The notes under the pieces: model-generated
Told to the model about the DNA's origin: nothing
Seen by the model: only the letters and a program-made list of their open reading frames with translations
Database searches by the model: none
Origin: Ustilago trichophora
Lineage: Eukaryota > Basidiomycota > Ustilaginomycetes > Ustilaginales > Ustilaginaceae
Assembly (NCBI GenBank): GCA_900323505.1
Contig: OOIN01000004.1
Coordinates: 1,116,001 to 1,180,000, forward strand
Length of the DNA stretch: 64,000 nucleotides
Direction: 5' to 3'
Shown here: positions 21,201 through 29,910 of the stretch, piece after piece
How the letters are laid out: each line of letters opens with the position of its first letter
Numbering within the stretch: the first letter of the stretch is position 1
Position numbers and translations under genes: made by a program

Positions 21201-21742
21201 CGCTGGCCAACTACTCGCTCCTGCGCACGCTCTGCAGCCACCTTATCAAGATCATCGAGCACTCGGATGTCAACAAAATGACGATGCGCAATGTCGGTAT
21301 CGTTTTCAGTCCGACACTGGCTATTGGTGCAGGCATCTTTGCGCTCTTCCTCACCGAGTTCGATAGTGTCTTTGAGACCGATGCCAACGGAGAGCCAGCA
21401 CCGAAGAGGATCGAGGAGGAGGTGGCGGCTGTCGATCCTCTTGACCAGGGAAACGATGGCTCGATGGAGAACTCGAAGCGTAACAAGCGTAACAGCGTCC
21501 AGTACCGCGAAAGTCAGGCGGAGAAGCTGCTCGGGCTTGAAGGCCGCAGCTTGAGCCACCGACCCGTGGACGAGGACTTGGAAGGCATCGCTGACGAAGC
21601 TGGTGCCGAAAGTTGGGCTGAGAACAACAATCACATGTCGGAACGTCACGATTCCAACGGTCAGATTCACTATGAGCAGCATCCTCATCACCAGAACGAG
21701 GGCCAACAGCAGATGCATGCACCGTCGGCCATCATGGGCTGA
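18203..21742 (+). CDS. BEM3: Bem3-type Rho/Cdc42 GTPase-activating protein (PX-PH-RhoGAP)
   Basis: A single exon of 1179 residues. It is predicted to stimulate GTP hydrolysis by Cdc42-type GTPases at the polarised plasma membrane. Order of parts: a short coiled coil (about 73-120, with KENENLKARCAELERAYG); a long Ser-rich region; a PX domain (about 421-557, SYSDIIGLDAKIR and a basic RLAPLPDKALFKD loop) for phosphoinositides; a PH domain (about 565-680, KEGFLTKKGQNLGRWVTRFY to DDWVDVLVRAI); and a RhoGAP domain (about 872-1056). The catalytic arginine finger is present in EEGIYRLSGS (Arg917), and the conserved LLKTFLRELP and NVGIVFSPTL blocks are intact. The C-terminus is acidic and then His/Gln-rich. 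The PX-PH-GAP order is that of Bem3. The upstream region has an unusual repeat-rich composition. Confidence 0.95.
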   Translation: MASAPARPPRYGIDNAMEHATADANSTASHGSSSRYTPAAGTRSTGTPAPAPIALADVLARSNADHVAALDQVLAERNQFCLDNAKLSSENVRIWNLMGRIRKENENLKARCAELERAYGVAPSANKGSPLSSATNPTPSSPAGNRRRLPYGAEAERSSSPLSSPRHGRQNSRSDLEQRLASSGQANPAAGASRNPQESANPSFGTAAAQHENAPARSNTNGSNLAYDSPITSVDQGPSHSTNPVDTGADRSVNNGPQASIMQQRAAAQAHAQSMSLVRPGQGPDELADSLASHESGDFEAIDRSSASGTDESPHQMGMTPHTPGQDKLRTPHQQSYSSPSGIPASPYQPTVDRAAEQERSLLASGPNRNRAEVTPTMIPSTASTRSLVSKVVSEDRISRGSGSRRSKDKKRVLAPRLDSSLLRVASVKIQGTNYRSPDRGKESISFLITVDILHPPASWGLNSMASGEPTPPTSWTIEKSYSDIIGLDAKIRSKVGKKASQRLAPLPDKALFKDHAPAKVDQRKALLEIYLQSLMVLELPDKDEVCTFLCTDVVPNRLRDPLSCSKEGFLTKKGQNLGRWVTRFYVLRNSYLSYFETRGGAQIGTINIREAQIGRQQKSTASSEQDENAYRHAFLILEKRDGSHEEPPHIARHVLCAESDEERDDWVDVLVRAIAELDGHSVDDLPSSPTQAMSKMSLSQNPSTPGRDGLGYNSRLPDATFSPSADNSSRNFGGDMDRGASIGQDSSRNPSARMNSIDSTATGKPTVSTAATSLPQSASYRSFNEPRSPVSTRNADLQDPPGSPGLRNNEALGRGKASISGPINGAPIPAGYKFGARDEAAPDNKKDDKKRFWQGFRAFGGHDKHNREPRPVFGVPLAESIAISSTHEGLALPSVVYRCIEYLEKRNAFMEEGIYRLSGSSAVIKTLKDRFNMEGDVDLLAENQYYDPHAIAGLLKTFLRELPTSVLTRELHMDFMRINELQDRVERVNELGHLVSQLPLANYSLLRTLCSHLIKIIEHSDVNKMTMRNVGIVFSPTLAIGAGIFALFLTEFDSVFETDANGEPAPKRIEEEVAAVDPLDQGNDGSMENSKRNKRNSVQYRESQAEKLLGLEGRSLSHRPVDEDLEGIADEAGAESWAENNNHMSERHDSNGQIHYEQHPHHQNEGQQQMHAPSAIMG

Positions 21743-21917
21743 GCAACAATCGTCGATGCCCTGATCTCCATGCACCATCTCTTCCTCTCTCCGAATAATC
21801 TATCTGTCTTTCTCTGTATGCCTCGAAATATGATACCAATGTGCCAGTGAAGATGCTGTCCTACGCCTGGAATAGATCTCCACTGCAGGCTCGAGATCGC
21901 AAAAAGAAAAACGAAGA

Positions 21918-21925
21918 TGACGTCA
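21918..21925. promoter_or_regulatory. CRE-type palindrome TGACGTCA upstream of the YjbQ-family gene
   Basis: A perfect TGACGTCA 77 bp before the ATG at 22002, in the 259-bp space after BEM3 where the promoter must lie. Such sites are bound by CREB/ATF-type bZIP factors. Another copy lies in the intron of the same gene (22586-22593). Other copies also occur in coding DNA in this window, so function is unproven. Confidence 0.4.
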
Positions 21926-22001
21926 GGCCACGCGACATTTTTTTGCGCGCTCAGGCCACACGATTTTAATCTGATCCATTGACACCGCACCGCCTGCGCA
22001 C

Positions 22002-22856
22002 ATGAGTTCGAATTTCATCTTCCCAACCACCATATCGATGTCTGCGACATCATCATCCACGACAAAGGATACGCTTTATTCTCAATCCCCTCACGCACCC
22101 ATAGACAAACGGGAAGCGCGACGAAAGCTCAAAGCGCAACATCGAGCGGGACACTATTCGGACCCGACTTACGTCACTCTAATCGTTCTTGCTCTGGCCC
22201 TGTTGTATTGGGTCTTGCCGATCCCTGGTATCTTTGAGACTCTCTACGGTCGCAAAGCTCACTCAAAAAGTGCTCAGTGTGGTTGCAAAAGCGAGATCAA
22301 GTTACAACCTACCATGCCGTGGCAAAAGCAGTTCACCTTGAGCTCAAGGAGCAAAGGGTGCCACTTGGTGACCAACGAGGTCATGCCCCATATCGAGGAA
22401 GGTTTGAAAGGCGTGAAGGTGGGCATGCTGACGCTGTTCATTCAGCATACTAGCGCTGCCCTTAGCTTGAATGAAAACTTTGACAGGGACGTCAGGACCG
22501 ACATGGACATGGTAAGTTCTCCTCTCTTTGCTCAGAATCTCGAACAATGTTTTCGAGATCATTCCTGCTCCGCTTCGTTTCTTGCTGACGTCAATGCTCT
22601 GTCTCCGACTCATTCGACGATGCTACTGAAATTGTAGGCCCTCGACAAGGTCGTTCCAGAATCTTTGCCCTGGAAACATACGGACGAAGGACCCGATGAC
22701 TCGGTCTCGCACACCAAAGCAAGCCTTATCGGTCCCTCCATCACCATCCCTATTACAGACGGCCGTCTCAATGTCGGTACATGGCAAGGTGTGTATCTAT
22801 GCGAATTCCGCAAGCTTGCTCACAAGCGTAAGATTGTCGCTACTATCTTGCCCTAA
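22002..22856 (+). CDS. YjbQ/UPF0047-family protein with an N-terminal membrane anchor
   Basis: Two exons, 22002-22511 and 22638-22856, separated by a 126-bp intron (GTAAGT donor, TTGTAG acceptor), give 242 residues. Residues about 101-242 are a complete YjbQ domain. It has HTSAALSLNEN (149-159) with DRDVRTDM, then WKHTDEGPDDSVSHTKASLIG and GRLNVGTWQGVYLCEFR, the most conserved blocks of the family. The bacterial YjbQ trimer has weak thiamin-phosphate-synthase activity; the true role is unsettled. Ahead of the domain are a disordered Ser/Thr stretch, a basic helix (REARRKLKAQHR) and one hydrophobic segment (about 57-77, YVTLIVLALALLYWVLPIPG), predicting a type II or matrix/ER anchor. Most family members are soluble and about 130-150 residues long, so the extension is unusual. 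The gene begins only 259 bp after BEM3, on the same strand. Confidence 0.9.
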
Positions 22857-23504
22857 TCTTCAGTACATCTTAATAGTATGTCAAGGCCTGACTTGTTCAT
22901 GCCTGTACTCAGCCTTCGCGCAGTGTGGTGTCGTGTGTTGTGTGTCATGTCTTTGCGAAACAGGGTGAAGGAGGGAGTGAAACAAACCTCAAGCTGAGCC
23001 TTTTACGAACAGTCACTCAAGGCTAGGCCAGTCTGTCTTAAAAATCAGCATTGGCAACTGGCTGTGACACTTGCCATACGTCTCGTAGGTGACTCGATGC
23101 ATTTTGGTTTATCCTCCTTGCTATTCAGGTTTATCCAAACTGACATTTCCTGCGACAATCATAGCCACCCTGTAGTGACCAGACCCTATGTGGTCTCTTA
23201 CTTCAATCTGCTCAGCATTTCAAACGTAAAGATTTGGCCCATTTGTTGGGACTGCAAGTTTGCCAACCCAGACTACACAACATTAGCTTGAACTGCGAGA
23301 GATAGAAAAGAAAAATAAAGGCTGAGCGGCACATACGAGGTCTTCAAACGGCACACTGCAAGGAGACAAGAGCGAAAAGAAGACACAGAGAGAACAACTG
23401 GGGCTGGCCGCTATCCACTACCCGCAAGCCTCAGAGAAGAGAACGGCGTCCATGAAAGCATGCTGCTGCAATACAAAAAGTCCGGTAGCTTTCGCGATGC
23501 GTGG
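22857..23504. other. Intergenic region between convergent genes
   Basis: Lies between the 3' ends of the YjbQ-family gene (+) and the PRMT5 gene (-). No ORF, repeat or RNA gene is supported. Confidence 0.5.
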
Positions 23505-26345
23505 TCAAAGGCCGATCCAAGAGCTCCTTCCGCCAGCATTATGCAACTTTGTCATGCCAATCTTGACCCTCGTAACTGGTGTCGGTGGCAGTGCGCTCGA
23601 CTGTAACCCTGACGATGCTTCTGCTGGATGATTTGCCAATGAGACGCTAGGGATCCGGGGTGTATGGGGCGCATTTGAGAAAGTATGCTGTTCAGCTGCG
23701 GTCCCGTTGGATCCAATGGATGAGCTAGCATCCAAAGAGAGTGGCCTGCCCTGCTGTTGCTGCTTAATTACCCCACCTTCCAACGAGGCAACCGAAAGAG
23801 GAAGGAAAGACTCTCCACACCACTCATACCAGACGCGATCGCTCGACGTCATTCTCCACATGTGCACATCCAACTCGGAGTTGGCTGGCAGATAGACCGG
23901 ATCCCGGAAGGGGAAGTAAATCGGAAACCAGCTAAGCATGTCCTTCGACCCCCGAACTGGATCCGGGTGGATGCTGAGTGTGACATTGTCGTAGAGGTGC
24001 GCTTCGAAGTAGCCAGCGAGACCGTGGCAGGTACCAGCTTGAGGAATGTGGAAGGTGTGTTTTGCTGAACGAATATTGTGGCCGTTTGAAGCGGGTAGAC
24101 CTTGCTCGTCATATACGAGAGGCGTGATGGCGGAAGGGCGATGTTCGAACGTCCAAGATTCCTGCACTTGTTCCGAACTGTGTCGGCCCCCGCGAGCGGC
24201 GAGCAGCGCTACGTTTTGGAAGAGAACGACATAGGGCGTCTCTGAGGCCTTCTGCGCGGCCGACGTCAACGCTGCGTTTGACCCATTGAGCACTTCCGTA
24301 TGCAATTTGGACGATGAGAGCGGCGATAAGAAGGCGGTGTAAGAGGACGGAATCGAGATACCGTTGGGCTTGAGGAATCGCATAGCCCCATCCAAGCACT
24401 CGGGCGACAGCTCGTTGTCGCCAAAGCTGCCAAGCAGCTCGCTGACGACAATGTCTGGTCTTTCTGCCATGCTTGATGGGACAGGGTGACGTCGCATGTC
24501 GCCGTATTGCACTCTCACCTGATCCCCCCACTCAAGCGCTTGCCGCTCCTGCAACGTCACAAGCGCATTCGGGTTCTTTTCGAGCGCTACGAGGCGCACC
24601 GAACGACCAGCGCGATCCGCCGCATTGAGACAACGATCTACGAGCGGACCTCTTCCTGCGCCGCATACCCAAATCAGCGTGCTCGACGTGACGGGTCGGT
24701 CCAGAAGCGCTTTGTACACTGCCTCTTCGTACAACGCATACTTGACGGGATCACGCTCAAACACCTCGTAGGTGGTACCTTCAAGATTGTCCATCAGAGG
24801 CTGGAGTGGCGCCTGGAGCCAGTCAGTGTAACCGCGTGCGAACGAATCTACTGCACCATCTGGTGGAGTGGCCTTCTCCAAGTGTCGCACGTATTGCAAG
24901 TACGCCAATGGGCCGCCCCTCGAATGTGTGGGTGGTGGGCTCTGTACACCGCTGAGCACAATGGTGGGGCTCTTCTTGAACATGGAACGGAAGAAGGCCT
25001 GCGAAGCTTTCGACAATACGGGGAAGGCTTTGGCGTTGGCAAGATAAGAGGAGCTGGGGACCCAGAGCATGCTCACAGGCTCAGCCATCCACCGAGCCAG
25101 GATGCCCGGTCCGGGGAGGGGACTGCCGAGATCAAGCGCAAGTTGGAGACGGGTGTTGTACGAGCAGAGCTGACGGATCTGCTCCCAAGTTTCCCAGGCC
25201 CAATCGTCCTCGGCTCGAAGCAGAGCTGCTGAAGAGGTGGCGCTCGCATGAGAGGCTTGCGAGCTCGCCGACGCGGTGCTGCCTGCTGTGGTGGAAGCGG
25301 TGAGGCCATATCCATTCTTTCCACTCTGACGCGAAAGGATCTTGTTGAGCTGATGAGGCGAAGAGATGGGCAGCTGAATGGTAATGGACATCCACGAGCC
25401 GGCAGGTGCGGTCTCAGCGCTACCACTAGCTAGACAAGAATTGATTGCACGGGCATAGTCGGCCAAGAAGGGTCGGCGAGCAGGGTCTGACGATGGCGGT
25501 GGCACAACAACATTGGAGATTCCGAGGTAGGAGGCGTAAGCGAGTTCCTGTCGCAATGCCAGCTCGCAGTCGAGACGAACACCTTCGTCGGGCGAGTCAA
25601 GTTCAATCCACTGACTGGCGAGAGCGAGGACACCTTCTGTCTCCTCAAGTTTGGTCAAGTTGACTTCGGATCGTTTGAAAACAGGTGCTTTGCGCCATTC
25701 TTCAGCTTCGCGCGCGATGGTTGCAAATGTCTGACCTCCACTGCTGGCGGCGGGTGATGGCGACTGCCTTACTCCTCCGGCGGAAAAGCCGTTCAAGCCC
25801 TGTCGACTACTGCTCCGAGCCAGCATGGCTCCGCCTGAAGTCATCTGCACTGCTGTCAATGGCGACGGCGGCGCAGCAGATGAGCTCGAGGCAGCGGGCA
25901 GATCAGCCGGGTTGGCGAGACACAACCTTTCCCATCGCTCCTTCCAGCGCTCGTTGGCAAGTTCTAGAACGATGAGGTCGTATCCTTGAGATCGGGAGAG
26001 CGTCAGAGTTTTCTGTGCTGGACTGAGTCCATTGAGAGCTGCTGCGGTGGTCGGGTCAAGATCGGCGGTCAATCCGAGCGCAGCAGGTGCTGGTCCAGTG
26101 GCAGTGTTGAGTGCATTGGCGTGCGATGCTTCCGGGAGCGTGGGAAGCGCTTGAATATTTTGTTGGATGTGCGACCGTCGATTCGGGTTTCCCGATAGAG
26201 GTGCTACGCCACCTTGAGCTGAGTTGACAAGGTCTACGGCTGAGGTGGGTACATGCAGTGCGACAGAGAGAGGCGGGCGGGCAGTTGATTCGGTCCCGTT
26301 GGTCTGAAGGGTCGCCTCCACCGCTCCCATGCTAGAAGACGGCAT
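23505..26345 (-). CDS. Protein arginine N-methyltransferase 5 (Skb1/Hsl7 type)
   Basis: A single exon of 946 residues. Type II methyltransferase predicted to make symmetric dimethylarginine on histones and Sm-type proteins. In yeasts, Skb1/Hsl7 also tie the cell cycle to morphogenesis through PAK and Swe1/Wee1. The N-terminal region and TIM-barrel-like half contain disordered inserts (Ser/Ala-rich around residues 355-390). The catalytic half shows TYEVFERDPVKY (about 524, with the Tyr and Phe expected for a type II enzyme), SAM motif I VCGAGRGPLVD (about 556), the acidic post-I ALEKNPNAL, and the double-E loop SELLGSFGDNELSPECLDG (about 632-650). The C-terminal beta-barrel follows, with an extra Ser/Gln-rich insert and tail near residues 850-930. 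It is longer than human PRMT5 (about 637 residues) because of these inserts. All catalytic motifs are intact. Confidence 0.95.
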   Translation of the reverse strand: MPSSSMGAVEATLQTNGTESTARPPLSVALHVPTSAVDLVNSAQGGVAPLSGNPNRRSHIQQNIQALPTLPEASHANALNTATGPAPAALGLTADLDPTTAAALNGLSPAQKTLTLSRSQGYDLIVLELANERWKERWERLCLANPADLPAASSSSAAPPSPLTAVQMTSGGAMLARSSSRQGLNGFSAGGVRQSPSPAASSGGQTFATIAREAEEWRKAPVFKRSEVNLTKLEETEGVLALASQWIELDSPDEGVRLDCELALRQELAYASYLGISNVVVPPPSSDPARRPFLADYARAINSCLASGSAETAPAGSWMSITIQLPISSPHQLNKILSRQSGKNGYGLTASTTAGSTASASSQASHASATSSAALLRAEDDWAWETWEQIRQLCSYNTRLQLALDLGSPLPGPGILARWMAEPVSMLWVPSSSYLANAKAFPVLSKASQAFFRSMFKKSPTIVLSGVQSPPPTHSRGGPLAYLQYVRHLEKATPPDGAVDSFARGYTDWLQAPLQPLMDNLEGTTYEVFERDPVKYALYEEAVYKALLDRPVTSSTLIWVCGAGRGPLVDRCLNAADRAGRSVRLVALEKNPNALVTLQERQALEWGDQVRVQYGDMRRHPVPSSMAERPDIVVSELLGSFGDNELSPECLDGAMRFLKPNGISIPSSYTAFLSPLSSSKLHTEVLNGSNAALTSAAQKASETPYVVLFQNVALLAARGGRHSSEQVQESWTFEHRPSAITPLVYDEQGLPASNGHNIRSAKHTFHIPQAGTCHGLAGYFEAHLYDNVTLSIHPDPVRGSKDMLSWFPIYFPFRDPVYLPANSELDVHMWRMTSSDRVWYEWCGESFLPLSVASLEGGVIKQQQQGRPLSLDASSSIGSNGTAAEQHTFSNAPHTPRIPSVSLANHPAEASSGLQSSALPPTPVTRVKIGMTKLHNAGGRSSWIGL

Positions 26346-27174
26346 GGCGAAGAAGTTTGTCGGTCAGCAGATCGATGTTGGTAGTTGCGATGATGATGGT
26401 GGAGAGGCGATGTAATGGTAAACAGGTTCCTTGTTAGACGATGGCAAAGTGTAACGATCAAGTCGCCGAGATCAGCTGCTCACTTAGCGAGCTCAAGACG
26501 AGTATTTGTGTTTGTTCTGCTCTGTACAGTACACAATACGTAGGCATGCTGTCAGGAATTAGTGGGAAAAAAGTCTAGGTTTTGGCTTTCCGACTCGGAT
26601 GTCCCCTGCAGCTACTCAGACTCTGAGGCCAGAAGTGTAGCCAAAAAGAAAAAGGAAAGAAAATAGGAAAAAAAAAAAAAAGAAAAAAGAAAAAAAGGTC
26701 CAGAGACCAACACCTAAACAACGCGCCAGACAGCCGAAATTCCTTGTTGTTTGTTGCTTTTTGCATCAGGTCACGCTGCTTGCTGTTTCGCGTTCCATCG
26801 GGTAACGTCGCCTGTTCAGTACGCCCCGATCTGTTGAAGCAAGCAGCTGCGTGGCGGTATTCGCTCAAAGCCTTTCAAATGCTTCACTTCGCCTGGACCG
26901 TTTTCATGTCCTGTCTCCGTACCCTTTCATCCACCCTCTCTGCGTTCTTGATCTGGACGTGTTGGGCTTACAAACAAGTCTGAACATATCTGGCCAAGAC
27001 CAGAGGGAGCTCACATCCCCGATGCCGCACACACAAACCTGATCAACTTACAGCTGCCTCTCTAGCGCACGGGCCGATCCGTCATCACTTCAGCGCATCA
27101 GAGCGCATCAGCTCCCATCATTCGTGGCGAACGCATCCATTCGGAATCGAATACACATCCTCAACATCATCACC
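26346..27174. other. Divergent promoter region PRMT5 / SPT2
   Basis: Contains both promoters. CTGTACAG followed by TACAC lies at 26522-26529, about 180 bp upstream of the PRMT5 start, and an A/G-rich tract at 26640-26700. The part before 27175 is a C/A-rich leader. No supported ORF. Confidence 0.5.
26520..26531. repeat. CTCTGTACAGTA, partial copy of the palindrome
   Basis: The 8-bp core CTGTACAG is exact and the right half complete; 10 of 12 positions match. It is located in the PRMT5 upstream region. Confidence 0.5.
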
Positions 27175-29004
27175 ATGTCGAGCTACGCACAGCTGAAAGA
27201 GATGGCCCTCAAGAAGGCCGAAGAAGAGCAGGCCACACTCAACCGAGAGCGGGAACGCAAGGAGCGCGAGGCGGCCGCCAAAGTTGCTGCACGCGAGGCT
27301 CAGGAGCGAGAACAAAAGGAGCGCGAACGGAGGATTCTCGTACAGCGTATGGCTCGGCAGAAGGAAGACGAAGCACGCGAGAAGATGCGCAAGGAACATG
27401 CTGCAAAGCTACAACAAGAAAAGCTTGCGGATGACGAGCCGATTGCAAAACCTTCGCCAGCTTCTTCTTCAAAGCTGAGCATCTCAAATTCGTCCAAACC
27501 AAGACCAAAGACATCCGGCTCCACTCAAAAGATCGACCTCTCACATCGCCTTCGAGCTAGCTCCAGCAACGGGGGCAGCCCTCGCAAGAGGCGAAAAGCG
27601 GACGAAGATGACTTTGTCGGCAACCGTCTAGACAAGATCAGCGGAACAAAGTCCGAGCGCAAATCATCCTCCGCATCATCGAGTGCGCCAAAGAAGAAGG
27701 CGGTTCCCATGACTCGCGAGGAGAAGCAGGCAATGAAGCGTGCCAGAGAGTTCGGCTCCATCCCTAGATTGCCTCCAATCGGCCGCATTAGTGCGGGCTC
27801 AGGATCTTCCCGATCAAGCCCAAGCATCAGTGCCGGCGAGGCGGACAGCTCCAATCGACTTTCCGCGCGAGCACATCTCGCCAAGGACAGCGGCTTCGTT
27901 GCACTGGGCACCAAGAAGCGCGACCACCGTTCCATCGACGAGATCGAACGAGATCTGAGAAAGCTGAAGGAGGCCAAAGGACAGGGCAAGACTGATGGAC
28001 CATCTCAGGCTGATCTTGAGCGAGAAGCTGCACTACTCCGAAGGCAAAGGGCTATGGAAGAGAAGCGCAAGGCTGACCAAGAAGCGAGGGAGCGAGCCGC
28101 ACTCAGGAAGGAGAATGGCGACGCGGACGACTCCAAGGACGACCTCTTTGGCTCAGATGGCGACGCAGATGTGACTGAACATCGAAAAGCCTCTCAATCA
28201 AAGGCGAACAAGACAGGCGAGCGTCCCATTTCCTCAAACGGTGCACAGAACGGCTCCACACACACGAGTCGTCCTCTAGCTCCTCCGCAGCCCAAGGAGC
28301 CGCGGCCGATCGCTATCAGGCCACCAGGTGGCATCAATCCCGCAGATTTCCTTCCTGGTGCTCCTCTCCGTCCGGAGGCGATGGCTAGACTTACACAGAA
28401 AGCCAAGACCACGTCCAACACGGCACAAGCTCGCAGATCGCCTGACTCGGACTCAGCGTCGAAGAACAAGCGGACACCATCAGATTCCAAATCATCACCA
28501 GCACCAGCAGCCGCTGCTTCACCGGCTGCCCCGCCAAGAAGGGAGACTGCACGAGATCGGTTCATTCGCGAACAGGAAGAGAAAAAGAAATTGGCAGCTT
28601 CAGATGCATCTGGTCGGGCTGCAGATGATGGACGTAGAGGCGGTGGACGACGCTCTCGCACCCCTGACGAGTACGACAGCGAAGAGGACGACTACGAAGA
28701 CGAGTACGAGAGCGACGGGATGGATGACGATGACGGAGGCGCTCAAAACTACCGCGACGAGATCTGGAAATTGTTTGGCAAAGATCGCAACAAGTATGCC
28801 AGCCGGGTGGTGGACAGCGACGATGATATGGAGGCTGATGCAGCTTCCGTATTGCAGGAGGAGCTGCGAAGTTCCAAGCAAGCCCGCGAGGAAGATTTGC
28901 GGGAGGAGCAGTTGGAGAAGCAGCGCGAACGCGAAAAGCTTCTTCGCAAGCAAGCTTTGAAGCGAGGTTCAGGGCGCCAAGTTGGCCCATCATACAGTAC
29001 ATAA
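27175..29004 (+). CDS. SPT2: Spt2-like histone chaperone/chromatin protein
   Basis: A single exon of 609 residues. Predicted nuclear protein that binds H3-H4 and helps restore chromatin during transcription. Evidence is the overall plan: a highly charged N-terminal coiled coil (Glu/Arg/Lys-rich, residues about 8-90), a long basic Ser-rich middle, an acidic patch (DEYDSEEDDYEDEYES, about 497), and the C-terminal Spt2 domain with NYRDEIWKLFGKDRNKYASR, DSDDDMEA and a closing Arg/Lys/Glu helix that ends a few residues before the stop. The frame is open upstream only to a GTG; the ATG at 27175 (MSSYAQLKEMALKK) matches how Spt2 proteins begin and is chosen. It is transcribed away from PRMT5. Confidence 0.9.
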   Translation: MSSYAQLKEMALKKAEEEQATLNRERERKEREAAAKVAAREAQEREQKERERRILVQRMARQKEDEAREKMRKEHAAKLQQEKLADDEPIAKPSPASSSKLSISNSSKPRPKTSGSTQKIDLSHRLRASSSNGGSPRKRRKADEDDFVGNRLDKISGTKSERKSSSASSSAPKKKAVPMTREEKQAMKRAREFGSIPRLPPIGRISAGSGSSRSSPSISAGEADSSNRLSARAHLAKDSGFVALGTKKRDHRSIDEIERDLRKLKEAKGQGKTDGPSQADLEREAALLRRQRAMEEKRKADQEARERAALRKENGDADDSKDDLFGSDGDADVTEHRKASQSKANKTGERPISSNGAQNGSTHTSRPLAPPQPKEPRPIAIRPPGGINPADFLPGAPLRPEAMARLTQKAKTTSNTAQARRSPDSDSASKNKRTPSDSKSSPAPAAAASPAAPPRRETARDRFIREQEEKKKLAASDASGRAADDGRRGGGRRSRTPDEYDSEEDDYEDEYESDGMDDDDGGAQNYRDEIWKLFGKDRNKYASRVVDSDDDMEADAASVLQEELRSSKQAREEDLREEQLEKQREREKLLRKQALKRGSGRQVGPSYST

Positions 29005-29259
29005 CCCGCTACAGTGCAACAGTGTTGCTTGACTCATTCTGCCACGGTGTACTTTGAAGCTTTACTGCAGCACATACAGAACAATGAATAGGAATGTGCA
29101 TTTGGCGATAGTAGTGTACATTCAGCCACTATTAAGGGACTGAGAAGGGGTAAGTTGTTGATTGGGGTCAAATCAGGCTAGAGACCAGAGAATGAGAAAT
29201 GACCATGTCATCAACTGAGCGAACGAATCATGCTGCATTGCGTGCGTGTGATCGGATCT

Positions 29260-29910
29260 CTATTGAAGTTGCAGAACCCATGCGCTGGCAGGCTGGATTC
29301 TTCGGTAGTAGTTGTCTATTGTCTCTGCGACCTTGAAGCCGAACTTTTCATAGAAGGTGCGTGCCTCATCGTTGGAGGTCTGGACATGAAGGTAGATGGA
29401 TTCGACCTTGACGCTCTTTTTGAGTGGCTCCGGCTTAGTCTCCTTGCCATTCTTGTCCTTCTTGGGCTTGGGGGTAGGTGCGTCCTTGTCGATGATCTGG
29501 ATCTCTTTGCCTGGGCTGACGTGGTCGAGGACGTGTTGCAAAAGGGCAGATGCGATGCCAAGACGACGGTAAGGAGCGAGAACGCCAAGAGTCATGATGT
29601 AGATGCGAACGATGTCCTTGGATACAGACTCGAGACGACAGCAGATGGTGCCGACAGCGACATCGTTGAAGAGTCCCAACTTGCAGATCTCGGCAGCGTC
29701 AGGGTCGAGAACATCCTTGTAGAAGCGTTCCGAGTATTGAACGGGGAAGAGGACGCTGTTGAGCTTGCGAAGCTGTCCGAGGTTGTTGGGTGTGAGCTGA
29801 GCAACGTCGACCCTCTTGGGCAGCAATGACCTCACTGGAGCCGCGGGCCGAGGTTCGTAGCTCATCGGAGGAAGAGACCAAGAGGAAGAGGCGGAAGCAG
29901 CGGTCGTCAT
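29260..29910 (-). CDS. NAA50: N-alpha-acetyltransferase Naa50 (NatE catalytic subunit)
   Basis: A single exon of 216 residues; GNAT-fold enzyme acetylating N-terminal Met-hydrophobic peptides, normally docked on NatA at the ribosome. It has a 30-residue N-terminal extension, then QLRKLNSVLFPVQYSERFYK (the substrate-binding Phe-Pro is present), the acetyl-CoA loop APYRRLGIAS (residues 112-121) preceded by YIMTLGV, and IYLHVQTSNDEARTFYEKFG with NYYRRIQPASA near the end, all very close to the family. Between the acetyl-CoA helix and the next strand is a Lys/Pro-rich insertion of about 30 residues (positions about 138-170) that animal Naa50 lacks. Only 255 bp separate its stop from that of Spt2. 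Confidence 0.95.
   Translation of the reverse strand: MTTAASASSSWSLPPMSYEPRPAAPVRSLLPKRVDVAQLTPNNLGQLRKLNSVLFPVQYSERFYKDVLDPDAAEICKLGLFNDVAVGTICCRLESVSKDIVRIYIMTLGVLAPYRRLGIASALLQHVLDHVSPGKEIQIIDKDAPTPKPKKDKNGKETKPEPLKKSVKVESIYLHVQTSNDEARTFYEKFGFKVAETIDNYYRRIQPASAWVLQLQ

Noticed and set aside
20855..21778. A 307-codon open frame antisense to the RhoGAP domain
   Set aside because: Fully inside a conserved RhoGAP coding region; no independent features.
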